Assembly (NCBI RefSeq): GCF_000772535.1
Contig: NZ_JSUM01000015.1
Span: 1 to 64,000 of the forward strand
Source of the DNA: Chelonobacter oris
Lineage (GTDB): Bacteria; Pseudomonadota; Gammaproteobacteria; Enterobacterales; Pasteurellaceae
DNA: 64,000 nt
Direction: 5' to 3'
Positions 28,487 to 41,237 of the stretch are shown here, one piece after another. Both the position numbers and the translations under genes were made by a program. The notes below the pieces were generated by a model. That model was not told the DNA's origin. It worked only from the letters and a program-made list of their open reading frames with translations, and made no database searches. Numbering within the stretch: position 1 is the stretch's first letter; every line of letters begins with the position of its first letter.

Positions 28487-29224
28487 TTAGACTGTGCGTT
28501 GACGCACGATTTCGAATAAACAAACGCCGGTGGCGACCGAGACGTTTAATGAAGAAACGCTGCCCGCCATCGGAATGCTGATCAATTGATCGCAATGCTC
28601 ACGGGTCAGGCGACGCATACCTTCGCCTTCCGCTCCCATCACCAGCGCAATAGCGCCGTTCAGTTTGGTTTGATATAGGGTTTCGCTCGCTTCGCCGGCG
28701 GTACCGATCACCCAGATATTGTGCTGTTGCTGTAATTCACGCAACGTGCGGGCCAGATTGGTAACTCGAATCAGCGGCATGGTTTCTGCTGCACCACAGG
28801 CCACTTTACGCGCAATAGACGTGAGCTGTGCCGATTTGTCTTTCGGCACGATCACCGCATCGACACCGGCCGCATCGGCGGTGCGCAAACAGGCGCCGAG
28901 ATTGTGCGGATCGGTTACGCCGTCCAATACCAATAAAAAAGGCTGAGCCTTACCGTTTAACAGGCTGTCCAGATCATGTTCATTCAGCTCTTTTGCGGAT
29001 TGAATCCGGGCGATGATGCCTTGATGTACTTCGCCGTCGGCTTTTTTATCCAGTGTCTGGCGATTGGTTTGTTGCACGGCAAGACCGAGGGCTTGTAACC
29101 GCTGTAATAAGGGCAGCAGGCGTTTGTCTTCACGCCCTTTCAGCACAAAGACTTCGATAATTCGCTCCGGTGCGGTGTTTAAAAAAGAGGAGACGGCATG
29201 AATACCGTAAATATTTTCGCTCAT
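28487..29224 (-). CDS. rlmB: 23S rRNA (guanosine-2251-2'-O)-methyltransferase
   Basis: RlmB is a SPOUT methyltransferase acting on the 23S P loop. The 245-residue protein starts [20 protein letters not shown] with an N-terminal substrate domain. The trefoil-knot motifs are [35 protein letters not shown] and [18 protein letters not shown]. In E. coli and H. influenzae it directly follows rnr; here two other genes intervene. Translation probably continues the long minus-strand operon. Confidence 0.95.
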   Translation of the reverse strand: MSENIYGIHAVSSFLNTAPERIIEVFVLKGREDKRLLPLLQRLQALGLAVQQTNRQTLDKKADGEVHQGIIARIQSAKELNEHDLDSLLNGKAQPFLLVLDGVTDPHNLGACLRTADAAGVDAVIVPKDKSAQLTSIARKVACGAAETMPLIRVTNLARTLRELQQQHNIWVIGTAGEASETLYQTKLNGAIALVMGAEGEGMRRLTREHCDQLISIPMAGSVSSLNVSVATGVCLFEIVRQRTV

Positions 29225-29279
29225 GTTGTTTTGTCGGTTGAGATAAATTGCCTGCTACGATAACACAAAATCAGCTTGA

Positions 29280-30122
29280 TTATAATCCGAAATGCCGGGC
29301 ATGAAAGGCAAAATGACGTTCGATAAACGTTGCAATAAAGTAGTAACTATGATCATAACCCGAATGCAGGTTAAATTCGATTTCAAAACTGTGCTCGACC
29401 GCTCTTTGAACAAATTTTTGTGGTTGTAGCTGCTCCGGATAGAAACTGTCGGCATCTCCCTGATCAATCAATATCGGCAATTTTGTTTTGGCGTGTATCA
29501 GCTGTTTTAAACTGTCATATTGCGCCCATAATGTCCTATCTTCGCCCAAATAGGCGGAAAATGCTTTTTGCCCCCAAGGTGTTTCGCTCGGATTGACGAT
29601 CGGGGCAAACGCAGAAATCGAACGGAAGCGTTCACTATTGCGCAAGCCAATCAGTAAGGCGCCGTGTCCGCCCATTGAATGCCCGAAAATAGCGGCTTTT
29701 TCGCCAATCGGAAAACGTTTTTGTAATAATTCAGGCAGTTCTTTGGTGATGTAATCATACATCTGATAATGTGTCTTCCAAGGATCTTGAGTGGCATTCA
29801 GATAAAATCCGGCGCCTTGACCCAAATCGTAATGCGCGTCATCGGCGACAGCCTGCCCGCGCGGACTGGTATCCGGCATTGCCAGTGCAAAGCCGTATTG
29901 TGCCGCCAGCCGTTGCGCGCCGGCTTTGGTAGAAAAATTTTCATCGTTGCAGGTTAGACCGGATAACCAATACAGTAGCGGCACTTTATTATTTTCATTG
30001 GCTTGCGGTGGCAGATAAACGGCGAATGTCATTTCGCATTTGGTGGTGTGTGATGTATGGCGATAGCGTTGATGAACACCGTCAAACATTTTGTTACTGC
30101 TGATTAACGTCAATGGGGTCAT
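29280..30122 (-). CDS. fghA: S-formylglutathione hydrolase
   Basis: Esterase that hydrolyses S-formylglutathione to formate and glutathione, the second step of glutathione-dependent formaldehyde removal. ATG 30122 with GAGGAT upstream gives MTPLTLISSNKMFDG and 280 residues (E. coli FrmB 277). The catalytic Ser149 lies in GHSMGGHGAL, the acid probably in DQGDADSFY, and the His in HSGYDHSYYF. The oxyanion segment YWLSGLTCNDENF is also conserved. It directly follows adhC. Confidence 0.95.
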   Translation of the reverse strand: MTPLTLISSNKMFDGVHQRYRHTSHTTKCEMTFAVYLPPQANENNKVPLLYWLSGLTCNDENFSTKAGAQRLAAQYGFALAMPDTSPRGQAVADDAHYDLGQGAGFYLNATQDPWKTHYQMYDYITKELPELLQKRFPIGEKAAIFGHSMGGHGALLIGLRNSERFRSISAFAPIVNPSETPWGQKAFSAYLGEDRTLWAQYDSLKQLIHAKTKLPILIDQGDADSFYPEQLQPQKFVQRAVEHSFEIEFNLHSGYDHSYYFIATFIERHFAFHARHFGL

Positions 30123-30143
30123 GATATCCTCACGATTATACGG

Positions 30144-30173
30144 CAAAGTGCGGTTTGCTTTTGACCGCACTTG
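30144..30173. repeat. Facing uptake signals between adhC and fghA
   Basis: CAAAGTGCGGT (30144-30154) and ACCGCACTTG (30164-30173). No T tract on the minus strand, so read-through into fghA is expected. Confidence 0.8.
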
Positions 30174-30179
30174 GCAGGA

Positions 30180-33690
<3,511 letters not shown>

Positions 33691-33828
33691 AACATCTCCT
33701 TTTTGTTCAATTTTTATTGTTGTTATGGATTTAAATCCCAGTTTGACATTGTGGGCGGGGGAATGCAAGGGAAGCACACGGAAATGCGGGTTTTAATCTT
33801 GTCGTCAGCGGTGTTGTTCGCTTTGCGT

Positions 33829-34431
33829 TTAGACGGACGATTTTTGCAGTTTTGACGGGTGAGGGGTATTTTTCAATAATCCGTTACGTTTTAATTCTTT
33901 ACTGATCCGAATTGCGGTTTCGGTTTCACAGCCGGCGTATTCGGCGATTTCACGGTATGTCCAACAATATTCGGGGTAAGTCTCGGTCAGAAAATAGATG
34001 CTGTCGATTACTTTGTCCAGACTTTTGTTATAAGCGGCTTTGGCCAGACGGTGTTCGGCATCTTGCAGTTCGTTGGCGAGCGTTTTCAGTAAAAAATGCC
34101 CGACGTCGGGGTTGTGTTGCACGAATTGTTGGATATTGTCCGGTTGGATATGGATAAGCGTCGCTTCAACCAAGACCTTTGCTGTGCAGTGATAGCGATT
34201 TTCGCCGAATAAGGTGCGGAAACCGAAATAGTCGTTAGTGTGATAAATTCTGAGCAGGCTCTCTTTGCCGCTTTCCAGAATATGGTATAGACCGATAAGC
34301 CCGTGCTGTACAAAATAAAACGCTTTGGCAATTTCGCCCTGAGAATAAATAAGGGTTCCTTTTTCCAGCGTATGCAGCACACTGAGATGGCAATGCTTTA
34401 ATTGCTGTGGTGAGAACGGGTGGTTTTCCAT
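33829..34431 (-). CDS. Crp/Fnr-family transcriptional regulator, probably controlling the sulfatase locus
   Basis: A 200-residue regulator with an N-terminal cyclic-nucleotide-like jelly roll (GTLIYSQGEIAKAFYFVQHG, then DYFGFRTLFGEN) and a C-terminal winged helix. The recognition helix reads CETETAIRISKELKRNG, with the E-T-x-x-R pattern that Crp and Fnr use to read TGA half-sites. It lacks the N-terminal Cys cluster of true Fnr, so it is not an obvious oxygen sensor. It lies 65 bases after the sulfatase on the same strand and may be in that operon. The effector is unknown. Confidence 0.8.
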   Translation of the reverse strand: MENHPFSPQQLKHCHLSVLHTLEKGTLIYSQGEIAKAFYFVQHGLIGLYHILESGKESLLRIYHTNDYFGFRTLFGENRYHCTAKVLVEATLIHIQPDNIQQFVQHNPDVGHFLLKTLANELQDAEHRLAKAAYNKSLDKVIDSIYFLTETYPEYCWTYREIAEYAGCETETAIRISKELKRNGLLKNTPHPSKLQKSSV

Positions 34432-34451
34432 TATGTTTTCTCCATGTGCTT

Positions 34452-34485
34452 AAAGTGCGGTTACAGACCGGCATAACCGCACTTT
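34452..34485. repeat. Facing uptake signals between sulfatase and Crp/Fnr genes
   Basis: AAAGTGCGGTTA (34452-34463) and TAACCGCACTTT (34474-34485), a 12-bp stem with a 10-base loop. The T tract is poor on the minus strand, so it could only weaken expression of the regulator gene. Confidence 0.75.
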
Positions 34486-34496
34486 TATCAATAGAA

Positions 34497-35909
34497 TTAA
34501 GGTTTATAGCGTGGATTCGGTTGTGGAATTCTGGCGCCGACTTCAAGTTTCCAGTTATCCAGTTTGGCTTTCAGGCTCGCCACGATCTCCGGATGTTGCC
34601 GACTGACGTCCTGCGTTTCGCCGATGTCATGATAAACATTATAGAGCTCCAGTTTATTGTCTTCAAAAAATTCCAGTAGTTTCCATTCGCCGTCACGTAC
34701 GGCACAACCCGGTGTGCAGCCCTGATTGCTGTAGTGCGGATAGTGCCAATATAATTCGCGTGTCGGTTGTGGGTTTTGACCGGTCAATGTGGGCAAGATG
34801 CTGATGCCGTCGCAATGTTGCTGCGGAATCAGCGGCAAACCGGCACATTCCAACAATGTCGGGTAGAAGTCGGTCGAGGTAATCGGCGTTTCGATAATCG
34901 AATTGGCGGCGACATGGCCCGGCCAGCGCACAATCAGTGGTTCTCGGGTGCCGCCTTCATACATCCAGCCTTTGCCTTCGCACAGCGGTTTGTTGGTGGT
35001 CGGCGAGCCTTCTGCGGTGGCAAGGCCGCCGTTATCGCTGTAGAAGATTACGATTGTGTTATCTTCCAGTCCGTTTGCTTTCAGACAATCCAGCACTCGT
35101 CCGATATTCCAATCCATGTTTTCCACCATGGCGGCATAAACCGGATCGCTTTGAATGGTACGGCGAATCACGTGTTCGTCTTTTTTGTGATCACACGGGA
35201 AGTGTTCGCCGACATCAAACGGATTGATTTTATCAATGCCGAGCATACGCGCTTTTTTGCGGTATTTTTCGACCAAGTGCGCATGACATTCAATCGGGGT
35301 GTGGACCGCATAGTGGGAAAGGTACATAAACCAAGGTTGATCGTCGTCTTGTCGTTCAATCAGGTTGATGGCTTCGTCGGTTAGCCGATCGGTCAGGTAT
35401 TCGCCCGTCGGCCCGTCTTCCAATGTTTCAATGCCGTAAGGCGAGAAGTAGCCGTTGAACGGATGCCCCCAATCGCAACCGCCGATATTGATCTCAAAGC
35501 CGTGTTTGTCGGGATAGGTTTCGAACCGTTGGTCGTTATGCTGGCTCAAATGCCATTTGCCGACATGCCAAGTGCGGTAGCCGCCCTGTTTTAGGGCTTT
35601 TGCCAGCGAAAATTCATCGCTGCTGAGGTGATCAATATAAGGGACATCCGCCAATTTTCCTTCGGAACGTCCGCCCAGCCATTGCGTCATGCCTAAACGG
35701 GCAGGGTATTTACCGGTTAAAATACTGGCTCTGGTCGGCGAACAGACCGGACAGGAGGCGTAAGCATCGGTAAAGCGCGCCCCTTGTTGTGCCAGTTGAT
35801 CCAACCGAGGGGTTTCATAAAAACTGCTGCCGTAACAGCCGGTATCACTCCAGCCGTAATCATCGAGCAGGATAAATAAAATATTCGGTTTTTGCTTAGC
35901 GGACATCAT
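34497..35909 (-). CDS. Cys-type sulfatase (arylsulfatase/sulfohydrolase family S1)
   Basis: A 470-residue sulfatase of the alkaline-phosphatase superfamily. The N-terminus PNILFILLDDYGWSDTGCYG supplies the metal-binding Asp pair. The formylglycine signature is CSPTRASILTGKYPARLG, with the precursor Cys56 (C-x-P-x-R). Further conserved segments are HVGKWHLS, IVIFYSDNGG and GGTREPLIVRWPG. No signal peptide is evident, so it is predicted cytosolic and would act on imported sulfated substrate. It overlaps the upstream symporter gene by four bases (ATGA). The substrate is unknown; family members act on sulfated sugars or glycans. Confidence 0.92.
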   Translation of the reverse strand: MMSAKQKPNILFILLDDYGWSDTGCYGSSFYETPRLDQLAQQGARFTDAYASCPVCSPTRASILTGKYPARLGMTQWLGGRSEGKLADVPYIDHLSSDEFSLAKALKQGGYRTWHVGKWHLSQHNDQRFETYPDKHGFEINIGGCDWGHPFNGYFSPYGIETLEDGPTGEYLTDRLTDEAINLIERQDDDQPWFMYLSHYAVHTPIECHAHLVEKYRKKARMLGIDKINPFDVGEHFPCDHKKDEHVIRRTIQSDPVYAAMVENMDWNIGRVLDCLKANGLEDNTIVIFYSDNGGLATAEGSPTTNKPLCEGKGWMYEGGTREPLIVRWPGHVAANSIIETPITSTDFYPTLLECAGLPLIPQQHCDGISILPTLTGQNPQPTRELYWHYPHYSNQGCTPGCAVRDGEWKLLEFFEDNKLELYNVYHDIGETQDVSRQHPEIVASLKAKLDNWKLEVGARIPQPNPRYKP

Positions 35910-37681
35910 GATTTCCCCCCGTTGTGTTGAATGGTGCGTTGGTAACGATTGGTAATATAGCGGTCATAAATCGGCTGAATTTTGAGGTGTAGCCAGATGC
36001 AGAATAAGGCGCAAATCACGAAAGCCAAGCCGAAGTAGAACCAGAAGTCCGGCGAAACCACACCGTCGGCATAAGCAAGCCCGACATTAGAAAACGTGAC
36101 ATAAATCAAGGTTGCGCAAGAGAGCAGAATGCCGCTGGTGAGCAATGCATATGACCAAGCTTTCATATCGATTTTTGCCTGACGCGGACGCAATACCTGT
36201 TTTTGCGGCGCCGGTTTGATTTTCGCCCAGACAATCAACATCAGCATTTCGACAATAAACAGCAGCCCGTAAACGTGCATCCAGTGAATGCGGATATACT
36301 CTTTGAAAGCGAACACCATCAGGTAATACGTAATCAAATGGAAAATAATGATAAATTTCGCCGCACTTTCCGATACCCGCAGGGTTTTGCTGAATAAGCC
36401 GATAAGCACCAGACTGACAATCGGAATGGCAATAAAGCCGGAGAACTGTTGCAGGAAAATAAACAATCCTTGCGGCGCATAAACCAGATTCGGGGCGATA
36501 ATAATCGTCAATATCGAACAATAGATACCGAATTTTTTCGACATGTGAATCACTTTGCCGTCATCAGCCTGCGGATTCATCAGCGGTTTGTAAATATCGA
36601 CCGCAAACAGGGTTGAAGCGGAGTTAATCAATGAGTTATAGGTGGAGAAAACCGCTCCCAGCAAGACGGCGACAAACAGCCCTAACAACGGCGCCGGTAA
36701 AATTTTAGCAACTAACGTCGGATAGGCCAAATCACGCGGTTCAAGCCCGGCACCGTATAAATGGTATGCCAGCAAGCCGGGGAACATGGCGATAAACGGC
36801 ACCAGCATCTTAAAGAAGCCCGCCATTAACAGTCCTTTTTGACCGGAACGCAAACTTTCCGCCCCTAAAGCTCTTTGTATCACAAACTGGTTGGTTCCCC
36901 AGTAGAACGTGGCGGTGACCATCAAGCCGGTGAACACGGCGGCAATCGGAATGGCGTCGAGCTCACTGCCGGTGCCGATGGCGTTTAATTTTTCAGGATT
37001 GGTAACGGTAATATAGTGTAGCGCATCGACGATATTGCCCTGAATTTTATCGCCCAGTGCAATCAGTCCCAAGATAGGAATCAGACAGCCGATAAACAAT
37101 AATCCGACACCGTTCAGCGTATCCGAAACCGCCACCGCTTTCAGACCGCCGGTAATGGCGTAAATCGCACCGATAACCCCGACGATAATCGTGGTTATCC
37201 ATAACGCCTGCATTTTCGTCAGCCCGAGCCACGCCTCCAAATCCAGTATCTTCATCAAGGCGAGGGCGCCGCCGTATAGCACGGTCGGTGACCAGACAAA
37301 AATGTAACCGAACATAAACAGCCAGACAATCAGTTTACGCGTGCCTTCACCGTAGTGGGTACTCAGGAATTCGGGCATGGTGGAAAACGCACCGCCCAAG
37401 TACATCGGCAAAAATAGGATCGCCAGCAGAATAATGCCGCGAATCGCCCAAATTTCCCAAGCAAGCGGGGTCATATTGCCGAAATAGGTTAAACCGCTTT
37501 GCCCGACCAGTTGTTCGGTCGAAATATTGGTCAGTAATAGAGAACCGGCAATAAATAAAGCGCCGAGTTTATTGCCTGCCAAAAAATAGCCGTCCGAGGT
37601 GGAAACGGTGCCTTTGGTTTTATACCAAGAGAACCAGGCGACAAAGAGCATAAATGCCAGACATGTAATAAATGCAAACAT
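35906..37681 (-). CDS. Sodium:solute symporter (SSS/SLC5 family)
   Basis: A 591-residue integral membrane protein with about 14 hydrophobic segments, typical of sodium/sugar symporters of the SSS family. Recognisable features are the N-terminal ITCLAFMLFVAWFSWYKTKG, then GYFLAGNKLGALFIAGSLL with NISTEQLVGQSG, and the core TGGLKAVAVSDTLNGVGLL. It is translationally coupled to the sulfatase, so I infer that it imports the sulfated substrate, probably a sugar sulfate. The start ATG 37681 has GGAGAT upstream. A CRP-type site lies about 90 bases upstream. Confidence 0.88.
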   Translation of the reverse strand: MFAFITCLAFMLFVAWFSWYKTKGTVSTSDGYFLAGNKLGALFIAGSLLLTNISTEQLVGQSGLTYFGNMTPLAWEIWAIRGIILLAILFLPMYLGGAFSTMPEFLSTHYGEGTRKLIVWLFMFGYIFVWSPTVLYGGALALMKILDLEAWLGLTKMQALWITTIIVGVIGAIYAITGGLKAVAVSDTLNGVGLLFIGCLIPILGLIALGDKIQGNIVDALHYITVTNPEKLNAIGTGSELDAIPIAAVFTGLMVTATFYWGTNQFVIQRALGAESLRSGQKGLLMAGFFKMLVPFIAMFPGLLAYHLYGAGLEPRDLAYPTLVAKILPAPLLGLFVAVLLGAVFSTYNSLINSASTLFAVDIYKPLMNPQADDGKVIHMSKKFGIYCSILTIIIAPNLVYAPQGLFIFLQQFSGFIAIPIVSLVLIGLFSKTLRVSESAAKFIIIFHLITYYLMVFAFKEYIRIHWMHVYGLLFIVEMLMLIVWAKIKPAPQKQVLRPRQAKIDMKAWSYALLTSGILLSCATLIYVTFSNVGLAYADGVVSPDFWFYFGLAFVICALFCIWLHLKIQPIYDRYITNRYQRTIQHNGGKS

Positions 37682-37740
37682 AACTATCTCCTATTTAGAA
37701 GTGATAGCGTTATTTTAAATAAATTAACCACCATAACATT

Positions 37741-37754
37741 ATGATAATGATCAT
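37741..37754. promoter_or_regulatory. FNR-type palindrome upstream of the symporter
   Basis: ATGATAATGATCAT contains TGAT-N4-ATCA, the FNR core, with the outermost base of each half differing from consensus. It could bind FNR or the locus-encoded Crp/Fnr protein. A partial likeness to a Fur box exists and is less convincing. Confidence 0.4.
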
Positions 37755-37762
37755 TGATCGAG

Positions 37763-37778
37763 TGTGAGGAATATCACA
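37763..37778. promoter_or_regulatory. CRP-binding site upstream of symporter-sulfatase
   Basis: TGTGAGGAATATCACA is a perfect TGTGA-N6-TCACA CRP core. It lies in the 120-base gap between the maturase stop and the symporter start, centred about 90 bases before the start codon. It predicts catabolite control of the sulfatase operon. Confidence 0.75.
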
Positions 37779-37801
37779 AATTTATATTTTAATTTAAACG
37801 G

Positions 37802-38881
37802 CTAGCCGAATTTGCGCGCCAGTTTTTTCAAATAAGGCGCCATATGGCGTAGCGCCATATAATATGCCTCACATAAATAGTTATGCGGATAATCCGTTTC
37901 CGATAATAAAGTGCGGTGTTTCGGACAGCCGCCGTGGCAGGCAAATAGAAATTCACATTGTCGGCATTTTTGCGATAAATGCTGTTTTGCCAAACCAAAT
38001 TTTTGCTGTTGGGTTGAGTCCGTTATCTGTATTAACGGCGTTTCAATAATATTGCCGATCTTATATTGCGGATAAACATAATGATCACAGCTGTAAATAT
38101 CACCGTTCTGTTCGATGATCATTTGATCGCCGCAAGTCGGACGGAAAATACACAAGGATGGTTGATAGCCGAAAAACGCCATCAGCCATTGCTCGATAAA
38201 CTGCACACTGATGCGTCCGATATCCTGTTGATACCAGCAGTCAAAAACATCAATCAGAAATTGACCGTATGCGTTGGCGGAGGCTTGCTGCTCGGGAGCA
38301 GCCATCAGCGGGATAAACTGCATGTAATTCACGCCGAGAGATTTGAGAAAAAGATAGAGTTCACGGCCGCAGTCGGCATTTTGATTATGCACTACAGTTA
38401 AAATATTGAATGTAACTTGATGTTTTTGCAATAAATCAACCGCACTTTTCACCTGCTTCCACGTGCCTTTCCCGCGACCGTTTTTACGGTAAACATCGTG
38501 CATCGGCTGTGTGCCGTCGAGGGAAATACCGATTAAAAAGTCATGCGCTTTGAAAAAACGACACCATGCGTCGTTCAGCAAAATCCCGTTAGTTTGCAGG
38601 CTGTTGCGAATGATTTTTTTATCGGCATAACGCTGCTGCAATGCAACCGCCCGCTGAAAAAAATCCAGCCCGCACAAAGTGGGTTCTCCGCCTTGCCAAA
38701 TAAAGGTGATTTCAGATTGCGGCGCACTTTGAATATACTGTTTAATATATTTTTCCAATATTTCATCATGCATTTTTATCTGCTTTTGATGCGGTTTTTC
38801 CAGATAAAAGCAATATTCACATTGAATATTACACAATGAAGCAGACGGTTTTGCCATCAGATGAAACGGGCGTTGGCGCAT
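37802..38881 (-). CDS. Anaerobic sulfatase-maturing enzyme (radical SAM/SPASM)
   Basis: A 359-residue radical SAM enzyme that oxidises the sulfatase Cys to formylglycine without oxygen. The SAM cluster motif is C17-x3-C21-x2-C24 in LCNIQCEYCFYLEK, preceded by FHLMAKPSAS as in AslB and anSME. IWQGGEPTLCGLDFF follows. The SPASM auxiliary-cluster Cys residues appear in CIFRPTCGDQM, YSCDHYV, CRQCEFLFACHGGCPKHR and YLCEAY. It lies upstream of the Cys-type sulfatase on the same strand, matching its predicted client. GGAGAA precedes the ATG. Confidence 0.93.
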   Translation of the reverse strand: MRQRPFHLMAKPSASLCNIQCEYCFYLEKPHQKQIKMHDEILEKYIKQYIQSAPQSEITFIWQGGEPTLCGLDFFQRAVALQQRYADKKIIRNSLQTNGILLNDAWCRFFKAHDFLIGISLDGTQPMHDVYRKNGRGKGTWKQVKSAVDLLQKHQVTFNILTVVHNQNADCGRELYLFLKSLGVNYMQFIPLMAAPEQQASANAYGQFLIDVFDCWYQQDIGRISVQFIEQWLMAFFGYQPSLCIFRPTCGDQMIIEQNGDIYSCDHYVYPQYKIGNIIETPLIQITDSTQQQKFGLAKQHLSQKCRQCEFLFACHGGCPKHRTLLSETDYPHNYLCEAYYMALRHMAPYLKKLARKFG

Positions 38882-39003
38882 ATTTTCTCCTTATCGACAA
38901 TCTTATTATAGTTATAACAATTGATTGCAAGATATGACAGCGATCATAATTAAAATTGTGAACTTCAGTCAAAATACAGCCAGTATTTTTCCCCGGAGTC
39001 ATT

Positions 39004-39810
39004 ATGACAACTACCACACTGATTATTTTAATCATTTGCGGCATGAGTGCCAATTTGGTATCCGCGTTGTTCGGTATCGGCGGCGGTGTATTAATGGTGC
39101 CTGTGTTGCGAACATTATTTCCCCAGTTTCCGATCCAAATGATTTCTGCAACGACCTTAACCATTGTCATGTGCAGTTCGATTATTAATCTGGTTTATTT
39201 TCGCCGTCAAAAAATAGCAATCAATCTCAAGAAGATAATATATTGGTCTGCCGCGATGATTATTGGCGTGCAACTCGGTTTTGAAATGAGCTTTTACCTT
39301 TCCGCCGTTTCAATGACCCTTATTTTTATTGCGGTATTAATGGCATTGGCGCTAAAAACGGGCTTTAGCCGATCACATACCGCACTTGTCGGCAGCGAGA
39401 TGCGGCAAGACTATTTTTGCGGTGCCGCGGTATGCGGTTTCGGCGGTTTATTGGCGGGATTGACCGGCATTGGCGGCGGTTCGATCATGGCACCGTTGAT
39501 AGGGCAGCTGAAAAGCGTGCAAGTGCGGCAGATTGCGGTCTACAGTAATTGGTTGATGGTGTTCGGCGGGCTGGGCAGCTTATATGGCTATGCCTCGAGA
39601 CCATTGGCACAACAAATGGCAAACACTTGGCAAATCGGCTATATCAACGTTACGTTGGTTCTGATTGCCGTTTTTAGTGCCTTGGGCATGAGTTTTTTTT
39701 CGATGAAGCTGCGCGGATTACTTACTCCCTTTTGGGCAAATAAGCTGTTGGCGGCGCTGCTGTTGGCGATTGCGCTGTATATGTCGGTGCTTCAGTGGTT
39801 AATCAACTAA
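39004..39810 (+). CDS. TauE/SafE (TSUP) family anion exporter
   Basis: A 268-residue membrane protein with about eight hydrophobic segments and the two repeated TSUP motifs: NLVSALFGIGGGVLMVPVLR near the N-terminus and GLLAGLTGIGGGSIMAPLI in the second half. TSUP members export sulfite, sulfate, sulfoacetate or other organosulfur anions. Its divergent position next to the maturase suggests disposal of the sulfate released by the sulfatase; that is inference. Start ATG 39004 with GGAG nine bases upstream. Confidence 0.82.
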   Translation: MTTTTLIILIICGMSANLVSALFGIGGGVLMVPVLRTLFPQFPIQMISATTLTIVMCSSIINLVYFRRQKIAINLKKIIYWSAAMIIGVQLGFEMSFYLSAVSMTLIFIAVLMALALKTGFSRSHTALVGSEMRQDYFCGAAVCGFGGLLAGLTGIGGGSIMAPLIGQLKSVQVRQIAVYSNWLMVFGGLGSLYGYASRPLAQQMANTWQIGYINVTLVLIAVFSALGMSFFSMKLRGLLTPFWANKLLAALLLAIALYMSVLQWLIN

Positions 39811-39850
39811 ATAAACCGATAATGCTGAATGCGTTATCGGCTTATTTTTA
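39811..39850 (+). terminator. Terminator after the TauE-like gene
   Basis: ATAAACCGATAA (39811-39822) pairs with TTATCGGCTTAT (39834-39845) with one mismatch, then TTTTTAT. It sits between convergent genes. Confidence 0.8.
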
Positions 39851-39856
39851 TTTGGG

Positions 39857-40999
39857 TCAAATATCCACCGACTTCCATTCTCTATTCCCTTTCACCGGCG
39901 GTAAATAGGCGAGGTGCTGCATATTTTGCGCCCATAGATTGGCAGGGATTCGGTAGTGATCCGCTCTGTTCGGATCGATTGCGGTGATGATTTCCGCTTC
40001 CCGTCCGTTTGCGATCAGAGTCGCCAAGTCGGGATTCATCATCACGGTTTTGCCGAGTGCGATAAATTCCGCCCAACCGGTTTGGTAGGCTGCCAGGATT
40101 TGATCAGCGGTGAATAGGCAGCCCACGCCGATTAGCGGTAATTTGCCGTTAATTCGTTCATGTAATAATTGCATACGAGTCAGTGCGGTATCGGCGCCAC
40201 GGCGGGCTTTTTTATAGAAATCCCACAGCGAAACGTGCAGATATTGCAGCGGTTTTTCCAGCAACGCATCAATCAGGGTAAAGGTATCCTGCATGGTCAG
40301 CCCGTTTTCGCTTGGTTCTTCCGGCGAGAAACGGTAGCCGAGAATAAAATCGGGACGTTGATGCTTGGTTTTGACCGCACTTACCGCATCGACTACCGCC
40401 AACGGAAAACGCAGGCGGTTTTCGATTGAACCGCCCCATTGATCCGTGCGACGATTGGTCTGTGCCGAGAAAAATTGTTGTAGCAGGTAGTTGTTGGCGC
40501 CATGAATTTCCACGCCGTCAAAACCGGCTTGAAGCGCTAATTCCGCCGCATTGGCAAAGGCATTGATCAAGGCCTGAATTTCCGCTTCGGTTAACGTACG
40601 CGCGCCGCGTTCGGGATTGGCTGACGGCGCAACAACATCGGCATTGCCAATCAAATCGTTAATCGCTAATTGACCGCCGTGATGAATTTGTAAAATGGCT
40701 TTTGCTCCCTGTGCCTGAATGGTGCGCGCCACCGTTTTTAGACTTGGCAAATCGTCGGCGGAAAGTGCGGTCGGTTGCCCGTTAAAGGCCTTGCCTTCCG
40801 CTGAAACCAGGGTTGCGGCCGTGATAAACAGCCCGAAATCTTGCGCGCGGCCTTGTAAAAAAGCCAATTCTTCCGCACTGACACTGCCGTCGGCATGGGA
40901 TGCATAGTGTGTCATCGGCGCCACGGTCAGGCGATTTTTGATTTCAACACCGTTGTTAAGGCGATAAGGTTGAAACAGGGGGGCATATTTAGGATTCAT
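39857..40999 (-). CDS. NADH:flavin oxidoreductase, Old Yellow Enzyme family
   Basis: A 380-residue FMN-dependent TIM-barrel enzyme. Diagnostic segments are APLFQPYRLNNGVEIKNRL, VAPMTHYASHADGSVS, ILQIHHGGQ, and the active-site stretch GFDGVEIHGANNYLLQQF, with FSAQTNRRTDQWGGSIENRL after it. Such enzymes reduce activated double bonds in quinones, enones or nitro compounds using NAD(P)H. It is transcribed away from the rclA-like gene, which fits a shared oxidant or electrophile response. The exact substrate is unknown. Confidence 0.88.
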   Translation of the reverse strand: MNPKYAPLFQPYRLNNGVEIKNRLTVAPMTHYASHADGSVSAEELAFLQGRAQDFGLFITAATLVSAEGKAFNGQPTALSADDLPSLKTVARTIQAQGAKAILQIHHGGQLAINDLIGNADVVAPSANPERGARTLTEAEIQALINAFANAAELALQAGFDGVEIHGANNYLLQQFFSAQTNRRTDQWGGSIENRLRFPLAVVDAVSAVKTKHQRPDFILGYRFSPEEPSENGLTMQDTFTLIDALLEKPLQYLHVSLWDFYKKARRGADTALTRMQLLHERINGKLPLIGVGCLFTADQILAAYQTGWAEFIALGKTVMMNPDLATLIANGREAEIITAIDPNRADHYRIPANLWAQNMQHLAYLPPVKGNREWKSVDI

Positions 41000-41237
41000 G
41001 ACATTACTCTTTGGAAATTAATCAACAGTGTTACCATTATGACGTATTTTGCGACGGTGTCAAAATGCTGAATTTGTATAAGATAGATCGGTTTTATACA
41101 ACGGTGAAGCGGTAAGCGATGCGATTTTTAATGTGGATTATGAGTATAAAACAGGCTTTCCGTTCACAAAATAGGCGTATACTGATTGAAAGGGATTTTT
41201 CACGAGCAATAATCGTTTTACTGATAAGGGATTCAAT

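Noticed and set aside
37741-37759. Fur box before the symporter gene
   Set aside because: Only the left half resembles the consensus; the TGAT-N4-ATCA reading fits better.
38925-38960. CRP site between the maturase and TSUP genes
   Set aside because: TGTGA is followed by a TCA-containing half at the wrong spacing and with mismatches.
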